Shown here: piece by piece, positions 45,548 through 55,698 of the stretch
How the letters are laid out: the number at the start of each line of letters is the position of its first letter
How positions within the stretch are numbered: the first letter of the stretch is position 1
Source of the DNA: Aureimonas sp. ME7
Lineage (GTDB): Bacteria > Pseudomonadota > Alphaproteobacteria > Rhizobiales > Rhizobiaceae
Direction of reading: 5' to 3'
Assembly (NCBI RefSeq): GCF_903970965.1
Contig: NZ_CAJCKW010000012.1
Coordinates: 1-64,000 of the forward strand
DNA: 64,000 bases
Made by a program: the position numbers and the translations under genes
The notes under the pieces: generated by a model
The model's input: the letters and a program-made list of their open reading frames with translations, nothing else
Databases searched by the model: none
What the model was told of the DNA's origin: nothing

Positions 45548-46357
45548 ATGGACACGCTTTCCGTTCCGCGTATGCGCGTCATTACGGTCGCGAACCAGAA
45601 GGGCGGCGTCGGCAAGACCACGACCGCGATCAATCTGGCGACGGCGCTGGCGGCGATCGGCAAGCGCACGCTCCTGATCGACCTCGACCCGCAGGGCAAC
45701 GCTTCCACGGGTCTCGGCATCGACCGGGAGGACCGCGCGACCTCGTCCTACGACGTCCTCGTCGAGAACGCCTCGATCTCGGAATCGGCGATGGCGACGG
45801 CCGTTCCGAACCTGTCGGTCGTGCCCTCAACGCTGGATCTCCTCGGTGTCGAGATGGAGATCTCCAACGCCACGGGGCGCGCCTATCGCCTGCGCGACGC
45901 GCTGCATTTCCACGGCGAGGAAGGCACCCAGTTCGACTTCGTGCTGGTGGACTGCCCGCCCTCGCTGAACCTCCTGACGATCAACGCCATGGCGGCGGCG
46001 GACGCGATCCTCGTGCCGCTCCAGTGCGAGTTCTTCGCGCTGGAAGGGCTCAGCCAGCTTCTGGAAACGGTGGAGCAGGTGCGCGACACGCTGAACCCCG
46101 CCCTGTCGCTGCACGGCATCGTTCTCACCATGTTCGACGGGCGCAACAATCTGGCGAGCCAAGTGGTGCGCGACGTGCGCTCCTACATGGGCGACCACGT
46201 CTACGAGACGATCATCCCGCGCAACGTGCGGGTGTCGGAGGCGCCGAGCTTCGGCAAGCCGGCGATCCTCTACGACATGAAATGCCCGGGCAGTCAGGCC
46301 TATATCCGCTTGGCGTCCGAGGTGATCCAGCGCGAGCGCGATCTGGCGGCCGCCTGA
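45548..46357 (+). CDS. parA: Chromosome partitioning ATPase ParA (Soj)
   Basis: 269 residues. Deviant Walker A KGGVGKTT at residues 18-25, DLDPQGNASTGLG (Walker A'), and LVDCPPSLNLLT (Walker B). DNA-binding, dimerising ATPase that moves ParB-bound origins. Small, without an N-terminal HTH, as in chromosomal type Ib systems. 60 bases after rsmG; parB follows 67 bases later. Confidence 0.97.
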   Translation: MDTLSVPRMRVITVANQKGGVGKTTTAINLATALAAIGKRTLLIDLDPQGNASTGLGIDREDRATSSYDVLVENASISESAMATAVPNLSVVPSTLDLLGVEMEISNATGRAYRLRDALHFHGEEGTQFDFVLVDCPPSLNLLTINAMAAADAILVPLQCEFFALEGLSQLLETVEQVRDTLNPALSLHGIVLTMFDGRNNLASQVVRDVRSYMGDHVYETIIPRNVRVSEAPSFGKPAILYDMKCPGSQAYIRLASEVIQRERDLAAA

Positions 46358-46424
46358 GCGAATTCGAAACGACAACGAAGGGCGGGCCGAACCGTCCGGT
46401 GCTGACCACATGCAGGAGACGCGT

Positions 46425-47429
46425 ATGAGCGAGGACAAGGGTCGCCAGAGGCTGGGGCGCGGGCTCGCCTCCCTGATCGGCGGATCGGCTTCCTCCGGCC
46501 TGCCGCAGCGCGCCGCCGGCGCCTTTCCCGCGCCCGTACGCGGGGGAGAGGGGAGCGGCGGTGGCGAGCGGCGCGTGGCCGTGGGCGAGCTTCGCGCCAA
46601 CCCGAAGAACCCGCGCCGGCATTTCGACGAGACGGATCTCGCCGAGCTCACCGCCTCCGTTCGCCAGCACGGCGTGGTGCAGCCGATCCTGGTGCGCAAG
46701 GTGGAAGGGGCGGCCGGCTTCGAGATCGTCGCCGGCGAGCGGCGCTGGCGCGCGGCCAAGGGCGCGGCGCTGAAAGACGTGCCGATCGTCCTTCGCGAGA
46801 TTTCCGATCGCCAGTCGCTTGAGATCGCGATCATCGAAAACGTCCAACGCGCCGATCTCGACCCGATCGAGGAAGCGATGGGCTACGAGATGCTGATCGC
46901 CGAGCACGACTATACGCAGGCCGACCTTGCGGACGTCGTCGGCAAGAGCCGCTCCCATGTCGCCAACACGCTGCGCCTCCTGAAGCTGCCCGACAGCGTC
47001 AAGGCGATGGTGAGCCAAGGCCAGCTGTCGGCGGGCGCGGCGCGCACCGCCGTGGTGCAGGACGACCCGGAAGCCTTCGCCCGGCGCATCGTCGAGGAAG
47101 GCCTGTCGGTGCGCGAGGCCGAGGTGCTGGCGCGCGGGCCCGAGACCCCGGCGCCCTCCCCCTCCCCCTCCCCTGTGTCCGCTTCCAAGCCGAGCCCCCG
47201 GCGCCGCACGCCGATGGCCCCCGCCTCGCCCGAGGCGTCCGACGCGCGCGCCCTCGCCCAGCTTCTCACCGAAACGCTGTCGCTTCCCGTCGCTATCGAG
47301 ATGGCCGGCCAGGGCGGGACCCTGCGCCTCGACTTCCGCAATCTCGACCAGCTCGACGCGATCTGCCGCCTTCTCCAGTCGGGCGGGCCGCAGGAGGAGA
47401 ACAAGGGACCGCGCGTTCGCTCGCTCTGA
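46425..47429 (+). CDS. parB: Chromosome partitioning protein ParB (Spo0J)
   Basis: 334 residues. N-terminal ParA-stimulating segment RLGRGLASLIGG, then the CTP-binding motif GERRWRAAK (about 107-115) and an ENVQRADLDPIEEA motif, HTH that reads parS (YTQADLADVVGKSRSHVANTLR, in parts), a Pro-rich linker, and a C-terminal dimerisation domain (IEMAGQGGTLRLDFRNLDQL). ATG 46,425 has SD CAGGAGAC; an in-frame ATG lies five codons upstream. Confidence 0.96.
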   Translation: MSEDKGRQRLGRGLASLIGGSASSGLPQRAAGAFPAPVRGGEGSGGGERRVAVGELRANPKNPRRHFDETDLAELTASVRQHGVVQPILVRKVEGAAGFEIVAGERRWRAAKGAALKDVPIVLREISDRQSLEIAIIENVQRADLDPIEEAMGYEMLIAEHDYTQADLADVVGKSRSHVANTLRLLKLPDSVKAMVSQGQLSAGAARTAVVQDDPEAFARRIVEEGLSVREAEVLARGPETPAPSPSPSPVSASKPSPRRRTPMAPASPEASDARALAQLLTETLSLPVAIEMAGQGGTLRLDFRNLDQLDAICRLLQSGGPQEENKGPRVRSL

Positions 47430-47561
47430 GCGCTCGGCTTCGGGGCGCCGGAACCGGACGTTCGAGATGGGCATGAACTCGAACGATCCGCTCGTATGGG
47501 GACGCCGCGCCACGTTCGAGTTCGGCCGTTTCGCCGAAATTCTTCTCCCCCGAAAAGGGTA

Positions 47562-47966
47562 TCAGTTCGGCGGGAGTGGGCAGCTGAGGTCGCCCTCGCC
47601 GCAGGCGAGATAATCCTTCAGGTCGCCGGTTCGCCTGTCCGTCAGTTCGGCGCGGCATTGCGCGTTCACCATCGGCTCCGCGCTACCGCCCTCGGTCCCT
47701 GAGACGGCGAAGGTGCATTCGGCGTCGCGAAACGCCACCCAGGCGCGCTGGGCGGCCCGCAGGAGGTCGCGGCGCGGGGGCTCCCCCTCCAGGCGTTCCA
47801 GAACTTCGGCATAGGCCGTGTTCAGCTTGTCGTCGGCCTGTTCGAACTGCTGCGCGGCGCAGGCGCTGAGGGCCGTCTGGGTGGTCTGGTCGTCGCAGAT
47901 GTCCGCCGCACTCGCCATCGTGGAACCGATGAGGACGGCAACGATGCAGAAAGCGAAAGTCCGCAT
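47562..47966 (-). CDS. LprI-type (DUF1311) exported protein
   Basis: 134 residues. Signal peptide MRTFAFCIVAVLIGSTMASA. The mature part has the LprI N-terminal domain: CDDQTTQTALSACAAQQFEQADDKLN (in parts) with A-Q-R-A-W-V-A-F-R-D-A-E-C and paired cysteines. Family members include a lysozyme inhibitor of mycobacteria; function here is inferred only. Convergent with parB. A CGTTCGAG repeat and hairpin (47,459-47,485) lie in the gap. Confidence 0.85.
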   Translation of the reverse strand: MRTFAFCIVAVLIGSTMASAADICDDQTTQTALSACAAQQFEQADDKLNTAYAEVLERLEGEPPRRDLLRAAQRAWVAFRDAECTFAVSGTEGGSAEPMVNAQCRAELTDRRTGDLKDYLACGEGDLSCPLPPN

Positions 47967-48025
47967 GGTGGTTTCCTCCAGTTCGACGCAGGCGGTGCGA
48001 TCGTCTTTCGCAGACCCCGGTCCGC

Positions 48026-49069
48026 TCAGCCGCGATCCATAACGAGGTCGGCCGGGCCGAAGCGGTCGCGCGAGGTGTTCTGCTGGTGCCAGTAGGGATA
48101 GATCACCGGCGGCCGGCTGACCTCGTCGAGACGCCGACGCTCCTCGTCCGACAGGGTCAGCGCGGCGGCGGCGATGTTGTCGCGGAACTGGTCCTCGCGT
48201 CGCCCGCCGATCACCAGCGAGGCGACGGCCGGGCGCCCGAGCAGCCAGGCGAGCGCAACTTGAGCGGCCGAAACGCCTCGTCCCTTCCCAATCTCCACCA
48301 GGGCGTCGACGATGCGCCACAGGCGATCCTCGTCGCGGATCGGCGGCTCGGTCCAACCGGCGGTGAGACGGCTTCCCTCGGCGGTCGCTCCCTTGCGATG
48401 CTTGCCGGACAGAAGACCGCCGGCGAGCGGGCTCCAGACAAGGACGCCGAGCCCCTGGTCCACCGAAAGCGGCAGGAGCTCGTACTCGGCCTCGCGCGCT
48501 TCCAGCGTGTAGTGGATCTGCTGGGTGATGAAGCGCGGATGATGGCGGAGATCGGAAATCCCGAGCCCCTTCATCACCTGCCATGCGGAATAGTTGGAAC
48601 AGCCGATATAGCGGATCTTGCCCTGGGCCACGAGCGTGTCGAGGGCGGCGATCGTTTCCTCCAGCGGCGTCGTGCCGTCCCATTCGTGGAGGTAGTAGAT
48701 GTCGATCACATCGGTGCGCAGCCGCTTCAGGGAGCGCTCGCACTCGCGGATCACGTGGTGGCGCGACAGACCCTCGTCGTTCGGCCCTTTTCCGATGCGC
48801 GCGCGGACCTTGGAGGCGATCAGGACGTCGTTCGGACGCTTGGCCCCCAGCGCTTCGCCGATGATCTCCTCCGACAGACCGGCGGAATACATGTTGGCCG
48901 TGTCGATGAGGTTGATGCCGGCATCGAGGCAAATGTTAATGAGGCTTTTCGCCTCCTCGAGACCGGTCGCCCCGGTGGCGCCGAAGACGCCCGAGCCGCC
49001 GAAGGTCATCGTGCCCATGGTGAGCGCGGAGACCTTCAGTCCCGAGCGTCCGAGCGTGCGGTATTCCAT
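48026..49069 (-). CDS. Aldo/keto reductase
   Basis: 347 residues, (beta/alpha)8. NADPH-dependent carbonyl reductase. MEYRTLGRSGLKVSALTMG at the start, catalytic DTANMYSAG (Asp and Tyr), IASKV (Lys) and YYLHEWDGTTP (His). Resembles YajO/Tas-type reductases. 59 bases before the next gene upstream of it on the same strand is LprI-type; the next on its right, holA, ends 59 bases away. Confidence 0.92.
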   Translation of the reverse strand: MEYRTLGRSGLKVSALTMGTMTFGGSGVFGATGATGLEEAKSLINICLDAGINLIDTANMYSAGLSEEIIGEALGAKRPNDVLIASKVRARIGKGPNDEGLSRHHVIRECERSLKRLRTDVIDIYYLHEWDGTTPLEETIAALDTLVAQGKIRYIGCSNYSAWQVMKGLGISDLRHHPRFITQQIHYTLEAREAEYELLPLSVDQGLGVLVWSPLAGGLLSGKHRKGATAEGSRLTAGWTEPPIRDEDRLWRIVDALVEIGKGRGVSAAQVALAWLLGRPAVASLVIGGRREDQFRDNIAAAALTLSDEERRRLDEVSRPPVIYPYWHQQNTSRDRFGPADLVMDRG

Positions 49070-49128
49070 GGGTTTCCCTCCCGTTTCTACGGGATGCGAA
49101 GGGATCCTCCGCCCTTCGCTTGTCCCGG

Positions 49129-50172
49129 TCAGCGCCGGTTGCGCGCGCGCCGGCGCGCGGCGTCGACGCCGATCTCCATCAGGCTACGGCGCATGATCGT
49201 GATCGCCAAGGCGCTTTCGCGGCGCGACAGGAGAATGTTGGCTTCGAGCCGCGCCAGAACGCCGGAGATGCCCGCTCCGTCCCAGGCGCCGAGCGCGGCT
49301 TCCAGCGCCGGGCGTCGGCGGAAATGCGGGCGGCGCTTTTCGACCGCCGCCGAGACGGGCATGCCCCGCTCCACCTCGGCGCGCAGGAGCTGCAAGCCTT
49401 GGAAGAAGCGCAGAAGCGCGCCGTGCAGCTGGAAGGTGGACGTGCCGCCCGAAACGAGGCGACCGATGACCTCTGGCAGGCGCTTCACCTCGCCGCTGGC
49501 GGCCGCGTCCACCGCCTCGTCCACGGTTTCGGCCGACACGTCGCCGACGATGGCCTCGACGTCCTCCACCGAGATCTGGCTTTTGCCGAGCGCATAAAGG
49601 CAGAGCTTGCGGACCTCGCCGCGCGAGGCGCGCCGGTCGGCGCCGAGGCGATCGCGCAGTGCCTCGCGCGCGGTGCGGTCGATCGTGAGCTTGGCTTCAG
49701 TCAATTCCTCGTCGATCATCCGATCGAGCGCCTTGTCCTCGTCCTGGTAGCAGGGCAACGCCATCGCGGCGCGCCCGCGCTCGGTCTGGGTGCGCAGGGG
49801 CGCGGACTTCTTCAGGTCCCCCGCCTCGATGACGATGGTGCAGCCCGGCGGCGGCTCGGCGGCGAGATCGGCGACGGCGTCGGCGAGGTTTCGCCCGTTG
49901 CCCGCGCCCTTGACGCGCACGAGGCGGCGGCCGCCGAACATCGAAACGGTGCGCGCTTCGTCGAACAGGCGGCCGATGTCGCGCTCGAGCTCGTCGGCCT
50001 GGAGAACGACGTGAGCGAAGGGGTCGCCCGCTTCGACGCCCGACAGCCGGGCCGCGACCTCGGCCCGCTCCGACACGAGGCCGGGATCGGGTCCGTAAAG
50101 GAGGATCACCGGGAAGGACGTGTCGGGCCGCGACAGGAAGGCGTCGACCTCGTGCGCCTTTTTCTGGGCCAA
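49129..50172 (-). CDS. holA: DNA polymerase III delta subunit
   Basis: 347 residues. Opens the beta clamp in the clamp loader. AQKKAHEVDAFLSRPDTSFP then ILLYGPDPGLVSERA (P-loop-like, no ATPase), and a GDVSAETVDEAVDAAASGE segment; the C-terminal collar LSRRESALAITIMRRSL. I chose TTG at 50,172, because the frame further upstream overlaps lptE. Last gene of leuS-lptE-holA, the usual alphaproteobacterial operon. Confidence 0.9.
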   Translation of the reverse strand: MAQKKAHEVDAFLSRPDTSFPVILLYGPDPGLVSERAEVAARLSGVEAGDPFAHVVLQADELERDIGRLFDEARTVSMFGGRRLVRVKGAGNGRNLADAVADLAAEPPPGCTIVIEAGDLKKSAPLRTQTERGRAAMALPCYQDEDKALDRMIDEELTEAKLTIDRTAREALRDRLGADRRASRGEVRKLCLYALGKSQISVEDVEAIVGDVSAETVDEAVDAAASGEVKRLPEVIGRLVSGGTSTFQLHGALLRFFQGLQLLRAEVERGMPVSAAVEKRRPHFRRRPALEAALGAWDGAGISGVLARLEANILLSRRESALAITIMRRSLMEIGVDAARRRARNRR

Positions 50173-50185
50173 GCCGGCTTCCCCG

Positions 50186-50743
50186 TCAGTTCTTGGCGAC
50201 GGTCGGGGTCTGGAAGGCCTCGCGCTGGAGAACGGGCGCGATGGCGCCGAGGATGCGCTCGGCCGCGCCCTCGCCCGCCTGATCGCGCGCATCGATCACC
50301 GCGCGCTCGGCGGCGAAGAGCTGGTTGGTCCGGTCGTAGGGCACCATGGCCGAGCGCGTGCCGTTGGCGATCTGCTTGTTGTCGCTCGTGCGCACGAGCT
50401 GGTACTGGACGCTCATGCGATAGATCGCGGCGCTCGGCGTGCCCGTGCCCGCTTCCACCGAAGCGACCTGATCGGTGCCGGTGACGGTGTAGCGCAGCTC
50501 GTAGAGCGGCGCGGACACGGGCGTCGCGCCGTTCAGCTTGTAAAGGACGGCGTTGCGGAAGACCTGCGCGGTGCGCGTCGAAGCCGGCGTCACGGCGATG
50601 CGCCCGCGAAGATCGGTGAGGATCGAGGAGCGCGCGCCGGTCGCCGGATCGACATGGGTCGTGCCGTAGAGCGGGCCGGAGGTGCAGCCGGCCAGAAGCA
50701 GCGCCGAGGCGGCCAGAAGTGCGAGGCGGCTAGACGACGACAT
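50186..50743 (-). CDS. lptE: LPS assembly lipoprotein LptE
   Basis: 185 residues. Lipobox LLAGC after a short hydrophobic signal ([20 protein letters not shown]). LptE fold: [14 protein letters not shown] and [19 protein letters not shown]. Partner of the LptD barrel at the outer membrane, needed for LPS insertion. Start overlaps the end of leuS by 14 bases. Confidence 0.9.
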   Translation of the reverse strand: MSSSSRLALLAASALLLAGCTSGPLYGTTHVDPATGARSSILTDLRGRIAVTPASTRTAQVFRNAVLYKLNGATPVSAPLYELRYTVTGTDQVASVEAGTGTPSAAIYRMSVQYQLVRTSDNKQIANGTRSAMVPYDRTNQLFAAERAVIDARDQAGEGAAERILGAIAPVLQREAFQTPTVAKN

Positions 50744-53372
50744 TGATGATCCTTCCCGGAACCACGACGAGGCGTTTGGGGCTGGCGCCGGCAAGCGCTT
50801 CCACCACGAAGGGAAGCGCCAGGGTGGCGGCTTCCACGTCTTCCTTGGCGGCCTTGGCCGAGACGGTGATGTCGCCGCGCTTCTTGCCGTTGATCTGCAC
50901 CGGCAGGGTGATCTCGTCGACCGCAAGGAGCGCCGGGTCGGCCTTTGGCCAGCGCGCGGCCGCGCACAGGCCGCTTTCGCCCAGCGCGCGCCAGCATTCT
51001 TCGGCCAGATGCGGCATCATCGGCGCGACCAGCCGCACGAGAATGGACAGCGCTTCGCGCGCGGCCTCGCGCAGCGACACGTCGGCCTTCAGGGCTTCCG
51101 GGGTCAGGGCGGCGGACAGGGTGTTGACGAGCTCGTAGAGCCGCGCGACGCCCTTGTTGAAGGCGAGGCGCTCGATGTCGTCGCCGACACCCGCCGCCGT
51201 CCGGTGCGCAGCGCGGCGAACGGCGGTGGCCGCGCTGCTCGTTTCCGCAAAGCCCTGTTCCAGCCCGTTCAGGACCTCGGCGGTCTCGGCCACGAGCCGC
51301 CAGACGCGCTGCACGAAGCGGTGCGCGCCTTCCGCGCCCGCTTCCGTCCAGATCACGTCGCGCTCGGGGGGCGAATCCGACAGCATGAACCAACGGGCGG
51401 TGTCGGCGCCGAGCGAGCCGATGATGTCGTCGGGATCGACGACGTTCCGCTTCGACTTCGACATCTTCTCGATGCCGCCGATCTCGATCGGAGCGCCGGT
51501 GGACAGGCGGCGGGCGGTGCGGGACCCTTCGATCTCCTCGATCGCGACATCGGCGGGCGGCACCCATTCCCGCCCGTCGCGGTAGGTCTCGTGCACCACC
51601 ATGCCTTGGGTGAAGAGGCCGCGGAACGGCTCGTCGAAGCCGACATGGCCGGTGGCGCGCATCGCGCGGGTGAAGAAGCGCGAATACAGAAGATGCAGGA
51701 TCGCGTGCTCGATGCCGCCGATATACTGGTCCACCGGCAGCCAGCGGTCGGCGACCGCCGGAACGGTCGGCTCGGGCGCGCGGGGGCTTGTGAAGCGCGT
51801 GAAGTACCACGAGGAATCGACGAAGGTGTCCATCGTGTCGGTTTCGCGCAGGGCTTCGCCGCCGCATTGCGGGCAGGTGGCGTGGCGCCAGGTCGGATGG
51901 CGGTCGAGCGGGTTGCCGGGCTTCTCGAAGTCGATGTCGTCCGGCAGGCGCACGGGCAGGTTCTCGCGGCGCTCCGGCACGACGCCGCAGGCTTCGCAAT
52001 GGAGAACCGGGATCGGGCAGCCCCAGTAGCGCTGGCGCGAGATGCCCCAGTCGCGCAGGCGGAAGTTGACGCGGCGTGTCCCCACCGGGCGATTGCCGAG
52101 CGTTTCGGCTTCCAGGCGCGTCGCCACGGCGTCGAAGCCTTCCGCCGGGGTCAGCCCGTCGAGGAAGCGCGAGTTGAAGAGGCGCCCGTCCCCGTCATAG
52201 GCGGTCGCCTCCACATTGAAGCTCGAAGCGTCGCCGCCGTCCGGCAGGACCACGGGCGTGACGGGGAGGCCGTACTTTCGCGCGAAGTCGAGGTCGCGCT
52301 GGTCGTGCGCCGGGCAGCCGAAGATGGCGCCCGTGCCGTATTCCATCAGAACGAAGTTGGCGACATAGACCGGCACCGTCCATTCGGGGTCGAGCGGATG
52401 GACGGCCCGCAGCCCCGTGTCGAAGCCGCGCTTTTCCGCGGTCTCGATCTCGGCCGCCGCCGTGCCGCCGCGCTTCACCTCGTCGATGAAGGCCTGGAGG
52501 TCCGGGTTCGCTTCGGCGGCCGCCTTGGCTAGTGGGTGATCAGGCGCCACTGCGAGGAATGAGGCGCCGAACAGCGTGTCGGGGCGCGTCGTGAAGACCT
52601 CGATCTCCGGTCGAATCTCGTCGCCTGCGACGATCGCGGCTGAAAGCGCCGTACCGGATTCTAGCGCCCAGCGTACCGACAGACCTTCCGACTTGCCGAT
52701 CCAGTTGCGCTGCATGGTGCGCACCTTGTCCGGCCAGCCGGGCAGCGCGTCGAGCGCGGACAGAAGGTCGTCGGCATAGTCGGTGATGCGGAAGAACCAT
52801 TGCGTCAGCTCTCGGCTTTCGACCTCGGCGCCCGAGCGCCAGCCGCGCCCGTCGATCACCTGCTCGTTGGCGAGCACGGTCTGGTCCACCGGGTCCCAAT
52901 TCACCTTGGACTTGCGCCGGTAGGCGAGACCCTTGTCCAGCATGTCGAGGAAGAGGCGCTGCTGCTGCTCGTAGTATTCGACGTCGCAGGTGGCGAACTC
53001 GCGGGACCAGTCGAGCGACAGGCCCATGCTTTTGAGCTGGCCGCGCATGGTGGCGATGTTCTGGTAGGTCCATTCGCGCGGATGGACCTTGTTCTGCATG
53101 GCGGCGTTCTCGGCCGGCATGCCGAACGCGTCCCAGCCCATCGGGTGGAGGACGTTGAACCCTTGCGCCCGCTTGTAGCGCGCCACGACGTCGCCCATCG
53201 CGTAGTTGCGCACGTGGCCCATGTGGATGCGGCCCGAGGGATAGGGGAACATCTCGAGGACGTAGTAGGGCTGGCCGTCGGCGTCCGTGTCCGTCTCGAA
53301 AAGCTTCGCCTGCCCCCAAGCCTCCTGCCAGCGGGGTTCGGCGGCGCGGGGATTGTATCGTTCGATGGCCAT
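50730..53372 (-). CDS. leuS: Leucyl-tRNA synthetase
   Basis: 880 residues, standard length. HIGH motif in [14 protein letters not shown] near residue 45, CP1 editing domain with [16 protein letters not shown] in [10 protein letters not shown] near 620, and a C-terminal anticodon-binding region. ATG 53,372 ([16 protein letters not shown]) chosen; the open frame continues 23 codons upstream. Transcribed leftward with lptE and holA. Confidence 0.97.
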   Translation of the reverse strand: MAIERYNPRAAEPRWQEAWGQAKLFETDTDADGQPYYVLEMFPYPSGRIHMGHVRNYAMGDVVARYKRAQGFNVLHPMGWDAFGMPAENAAMQNKVHPREWTYQNIATMRGQLKSMGLSLDWSREFATCDVEYYEQQQRLFLDMLDKGLAYRRKSKVNWDPVDQTVLANEQVIDGRGWRSGAEVESRELTQWFFRITDYADDLLSALDALPGWPDKVRTMQRNWIGKSEGLSVRWALESGTALSAAIVAGDEIRPEIEVFTTRPDTLFGASFLAVAPDHPLAKAAAEANPDLQAFIDEVKRGGTAAAEIETAEKRGFDTGLRAVHPLDPEWTVPVYVANFVLMEYGTGAIFGCPAHDQRDLDFARKYGLPVTPVVLPDGGDASSFNVEATAYDGDGRLFNSRFLDGLTPAEGFDAVATRLEAETLGNRPVGTRRVNFRLRDWGISRQRYWGCPIPVLHCEACGVVPERRENLPVRLPDDIDFEKPGNPLDRHPTWRHATCPQCGGEALRETDTMDTFVDSSWYFTRFTSPRAPEPTVPAVADRWLPVDQYIGGIEHAILHLLYSRFFTRAMRATGHVGFDEPFRGLFTQGMVVHETYRDGREWVPPADVAIEEIEGSRTARRLSTGAPIEIGGIEKMSKSKRNVVDPDDIIGSLGADTARWFMLSDSPPERDVIWTEAGAEGAHRFVQRVWRLVAETAEVLNGLEQGFAETSSAATAVRRAAHRTAAGVGDDIERLAFNKGVARLYELVNTLSAALTPEALKADVSLREAAREALSILVRLVAPMMPHLAEECWRALGESGLCAAARWPKADPALLAVDEITLPVQINGKKRGDITVSAKAAKEDVEAATLALPFVVEALAGASPKRLVVVPGRIINVVV

Positions 53373-53432
53373 TTCGGGCGGTGGTTCCTGCGGAGACGTG
53401 GATGCGGGCGGGCAAGGCGCGGAGCCTCGGGC

Positions 53433-53452
53433 ATAAGTCAATATTGACTTAT
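53433..53452. promoter_or_regulatory. Perfect 20-bp palindrome upstream of leuS
   Basis: ATAAGTCAATATTGACTTAT is its own reverse complement and AT-rich in a GC-rich region. It lies 61 bases before the leuS start. It looks like a dimeric repressor operator; no family consensus matched with confidence. Confidence 0.55.
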
Positions 53453-53533
53453 CGCCGCCTTCACAAGCTCGCGGGGAGACCGCATAACAGCGCCTTCGAA
53501 GACAGAAGCAGACGCGCGACGCCAGCCCGCGCC

Positions 53534-53718
53534 GCCGCGGAGGATGAGCCCCCGCGGCCTTGGCATAGGCTTTGTCTTCGAAAGGAGTGATCGCGATGTG
53601 GTTGATACCGCTGTATCATCACGCTTGAGATGAAACGGCCCCGGAGAGGCCGGCAAGCTATCCTCCGGGTCCAACTCTTCATCTAAGGCGAAGGGTGTCG
53701 GAGTTAGCGCTCCGGCAC
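53534..53718 (+). ncRNA. Structured leader-like RNA with a 10-codon ORF
   Basis: In the leuS-yggS gap: hairpin GCCGCGG/CCGCGGC (53,534-53,558), then extended SD AAAGGAGTGATC (53,581-53,592), a 10-codon [13 protein letters not shown] (53,596-53,628), a long hairpin (53,629-53,683; GATGAA pairs TTCATC, GGCCCCGGAG pairs CTCCGGGTCC) and a 9-bp hairpin GTGTCGGAG/CTCCGGCAC (53,695-53,718). Could be an attenuator leader or a dual-function sRNA for the YggS transcript. No U-run terminator is seen. Confidence 0.45.
53596..53628 (+). CDS. Ten-residue leader-type peptide
   Basis: ATG 53,596 with a strong, extended SD (AAAGGAGTGATC, 3 bases upstream of the codon, core spacing good). The product [10 protein letters not shown] is rich in aromatic, branched and His residues and stops before a large hairpin. 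Too short for homology. Reality rests on the SD and position. Confidence 0.35.
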   Translation: MWLIPLYHHA

Positions 53719-53764
53719 CTGCTCCTCAATCTAATTCGAAACCGTGCTGCCTTCAAGGAACGCC

Positions 53765-54448
53765 ATGAGCGAGACCGCCGTCCAACGCCTCGAGGAGATC
53801 CGGGCCCGCATCCGCGCCGCCGAGGAAGAGGCCCGACGCCCCGCGGGTTCGGTGGAGCTCGTCGCCGTGTCGAAGACCTTCGAGGCCGACGACATCCGCC
53901 CCGTGCTCGGGGCCGGACAGCGCGTCTTCGGCGAGAACCGCGTTCAGGAAGCGGGGGCGAAGTGGCCGGCCCTGCGCGAGGAGTTCACAGGCGTCGAACT
54001 CCACTTGATCGGCCCGCTCCAGAGCAACAAGGCGGCGGAGGCGGTGGCGCTGTTCGACGTGATCGAGACTGTGGACCGGGACAAGATCGCCGGCGCGCTC
54101 AAGAAGGAGATGGAACGCCAGAACCGGCGTCCGCACCTCTACGTGCAGGTCGATATCGGCGAGGAAGCGCAGAAGGCCGGCATCGCGCCGCGCGAGGCGG
54201 CCGAGTTCGTTCGGCGCTGCCGCGAAAGCCACGGTCTCGCGATCGAGGGGCTGATGTGCATTCCCCCCGTGGCGGAGCATCCCGGGCCTTATTTCGCGCT
54301 TCTCCAGAAGATCGCCGGGGAAGCCGGCGTCCCGAAGCTGTCCATGGGCATGTCGGGCGACTTCGAGCGCGCCATCCCGTTCGGCGCGACGAGCGTTCGC
54401 GTGGGGTCGGCGATCTTCGGCCATCGCGCGGCCAAGGACCCGGCCTGA
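53765..54448 (+). CDS. YggS/PLPBP family pyridoxal phosphate homeostasis protein
   Basis: 227 residues. TIM-barrel-like PLP-binding protein without known catalysis. LVAVSKTFEADDIRPVL carries the PLP Lys; GENRVQEA, HLIGPLQSNK and MSGDFERAIPFGATSVRVGSAIFG are family signatures. ATG 53,765 chosen; a GTG at 53,744 would add seven residues. Divergent from leuS. Confidence 0.93.
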   Translation: MSETAVQRLEEIRARIRAAEEEARRPAGSVELVAVSKTFEADDIRPVLGAGQRVFGENRVQEAGAKWPALREEFTGVELHLIGPLQSNKAAEAVALFDVIETVDRDKIAGALKKEMERQNRRPHLYVQVDIGEEAQKAGIAPREAAEFVRRCRESHGLAIEGLMCIPPVAEHPGPYFALLQKIAGEAGVPKLSMGMSGDFERAIPFGATSVRVGSAIFGHRAAKDPA

Positions 54449-54627
54449 CGGGCGGCGAGCGGCGCTCCGGCAGGGCTGGGGTCCCTGCCGTGCGCCGCGC
54501 ATGTTCCCGAGGGGGCGGGGCGCCTTATATGCCCGCTCGCGATCCGACGCTCGTGCCGGAGCGCCCATGGCCCCGAACGGCGGATCCCTGACAAGGGACC
54601 CGGCCCTTCCCATCCGGATCGACCCCC

Positions 54628-55698
54628 GTGACCGATACATCCGCGCCCGACGCCGCCGTTCCCCCGCGCCTCGCCTATCGAACCGTGACGATGGCGGCGA
54701 TCGTCTTGGGCCTGATCCTCCTCGTGGTGGTGTTCTCGCTGGCGGCGTCCGCCTTCTTCCTGATCTTCGCGAGCCTCCTGATCGCGGCGATCTTCTGCGG
54801 CCTCGCCCGGCTTCTCCAGCGTACAGGCATGCCCCGTTGGCTGGCGCTCGCCATCGTCTATCTCGTGACCTTCGCGCTCATCATCGCCCCCGTCGCCTGG
54901 GGCGGCGTCGCCCTGGTGCAGCAGTTCAACGATCTGATTGGGGGCGTTCGCAACCAGGCGAACCAGCTCTTGTCCTCGCTTTCGGACATGGGCCTTCCCG
55001 TCAGCCAGGAGATCAAGTCGGGCGACATCCAGTCGATCGTCTCCGACCCGTCCGGCTTCATGTCCTCGGCCGGCCAGGCCGTGTTCGGGGCGCTCGGAGG
55101 GCTCGGCAACTTCTTCGTCGTCCTGTTCCTGGCGATCTTCGTGTCGTGGCAGCCGACGCTCTACCGCGACGGGCTGGTGTCCTTGTTTCCCAAGGAGAAG
55201 CGCGCGCGAATTTCCGAGGTTCTCGAAAAGAGCGCGCATTCGCTCCTGATGTGGGTGGCGGGCGATTCCATCTCGATGCTGCTGATCTTCACCGTGTCCT
55301 GGGCGGGCCTTGCGCTGATCGGGGTCAACGGCGCGTTTCTTCTGGCGCTGCAGGCCGGCATCCTCGCCTTCATCCCGACGCTCGGCGCGTTCGTGGCCGG
55401 CGTCATCATCGTGCTCGCCTCGCTGGCGCAAGGGGTGGACACCGCGCTTTGGGCGCTCGGGCTGTATCTCCTGATCCAGGGCGTCGAGAGCAACATCGCC
55501 CAGCCCATCGCCCAGCGCTACACGACTGCCCTTCCCCCGGCGCTGACGCTGTCCACCCAGATCGTTTTCGGGCTCCTGTTCGGCCTCCTCGGCTTCGTGC
55601 TCGCCGTGCCGGTGGTCGCCGTCCTGATGACGATGATCCAGGAGCTCTACGTGAAGGACGTTCTGGGCGGGCCGGTGGAAAGCGCCGAAGACGCCTGA
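54628..55698 (+). CDS. AI-2E family transporter
   Basis: 356 residues, about seven or eight transmembrane helices with the TqsA/PerM-type arrangement: long hydrophobic segment at 24-60, a soluble stretch at about 95-150, and a C-terminal pair (LSTQIVFGLLFGLLGFVLAVPVVA) with the conserved GLLG-x-x-x-A-V-P. GTG start at 54,628. Exporter of unknown substrate; AI-2 is only the name-giving case. Upstream gap 179 bases from yggS. Confidence 0.9.
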   Translation: MTDTSAPDAAVPPRLAYRTVTMAAIVLGLILLVVVFSLAASAFFLIFASLLIAAIFCGLARLLQRTGMPRWLALAIVYLVTFALIIAPVAWGGVALVQQFNDLIGGVRNQANQLLSSLSDMGLPVSQEIKSGDIQSIVSDPSGFMSSAGQAVFGALGGLGNFFVVLFLAIFVSWQPTLYRDGLVSLFPKEKRARISEVLEKSAHSLLMWVAGDSISMLLIFTVSWAGLALIGVNGAFLLALQAGILAFIPTLGAFVAGVIIVLASLAQGVDTALWALGLYLLIQGVESNIAQPIAQRYTTALPPALTLSTQIVFGLLFGLLGFVLAVPVVAVLMTMIQELYVKDVLGGPVESAEDA

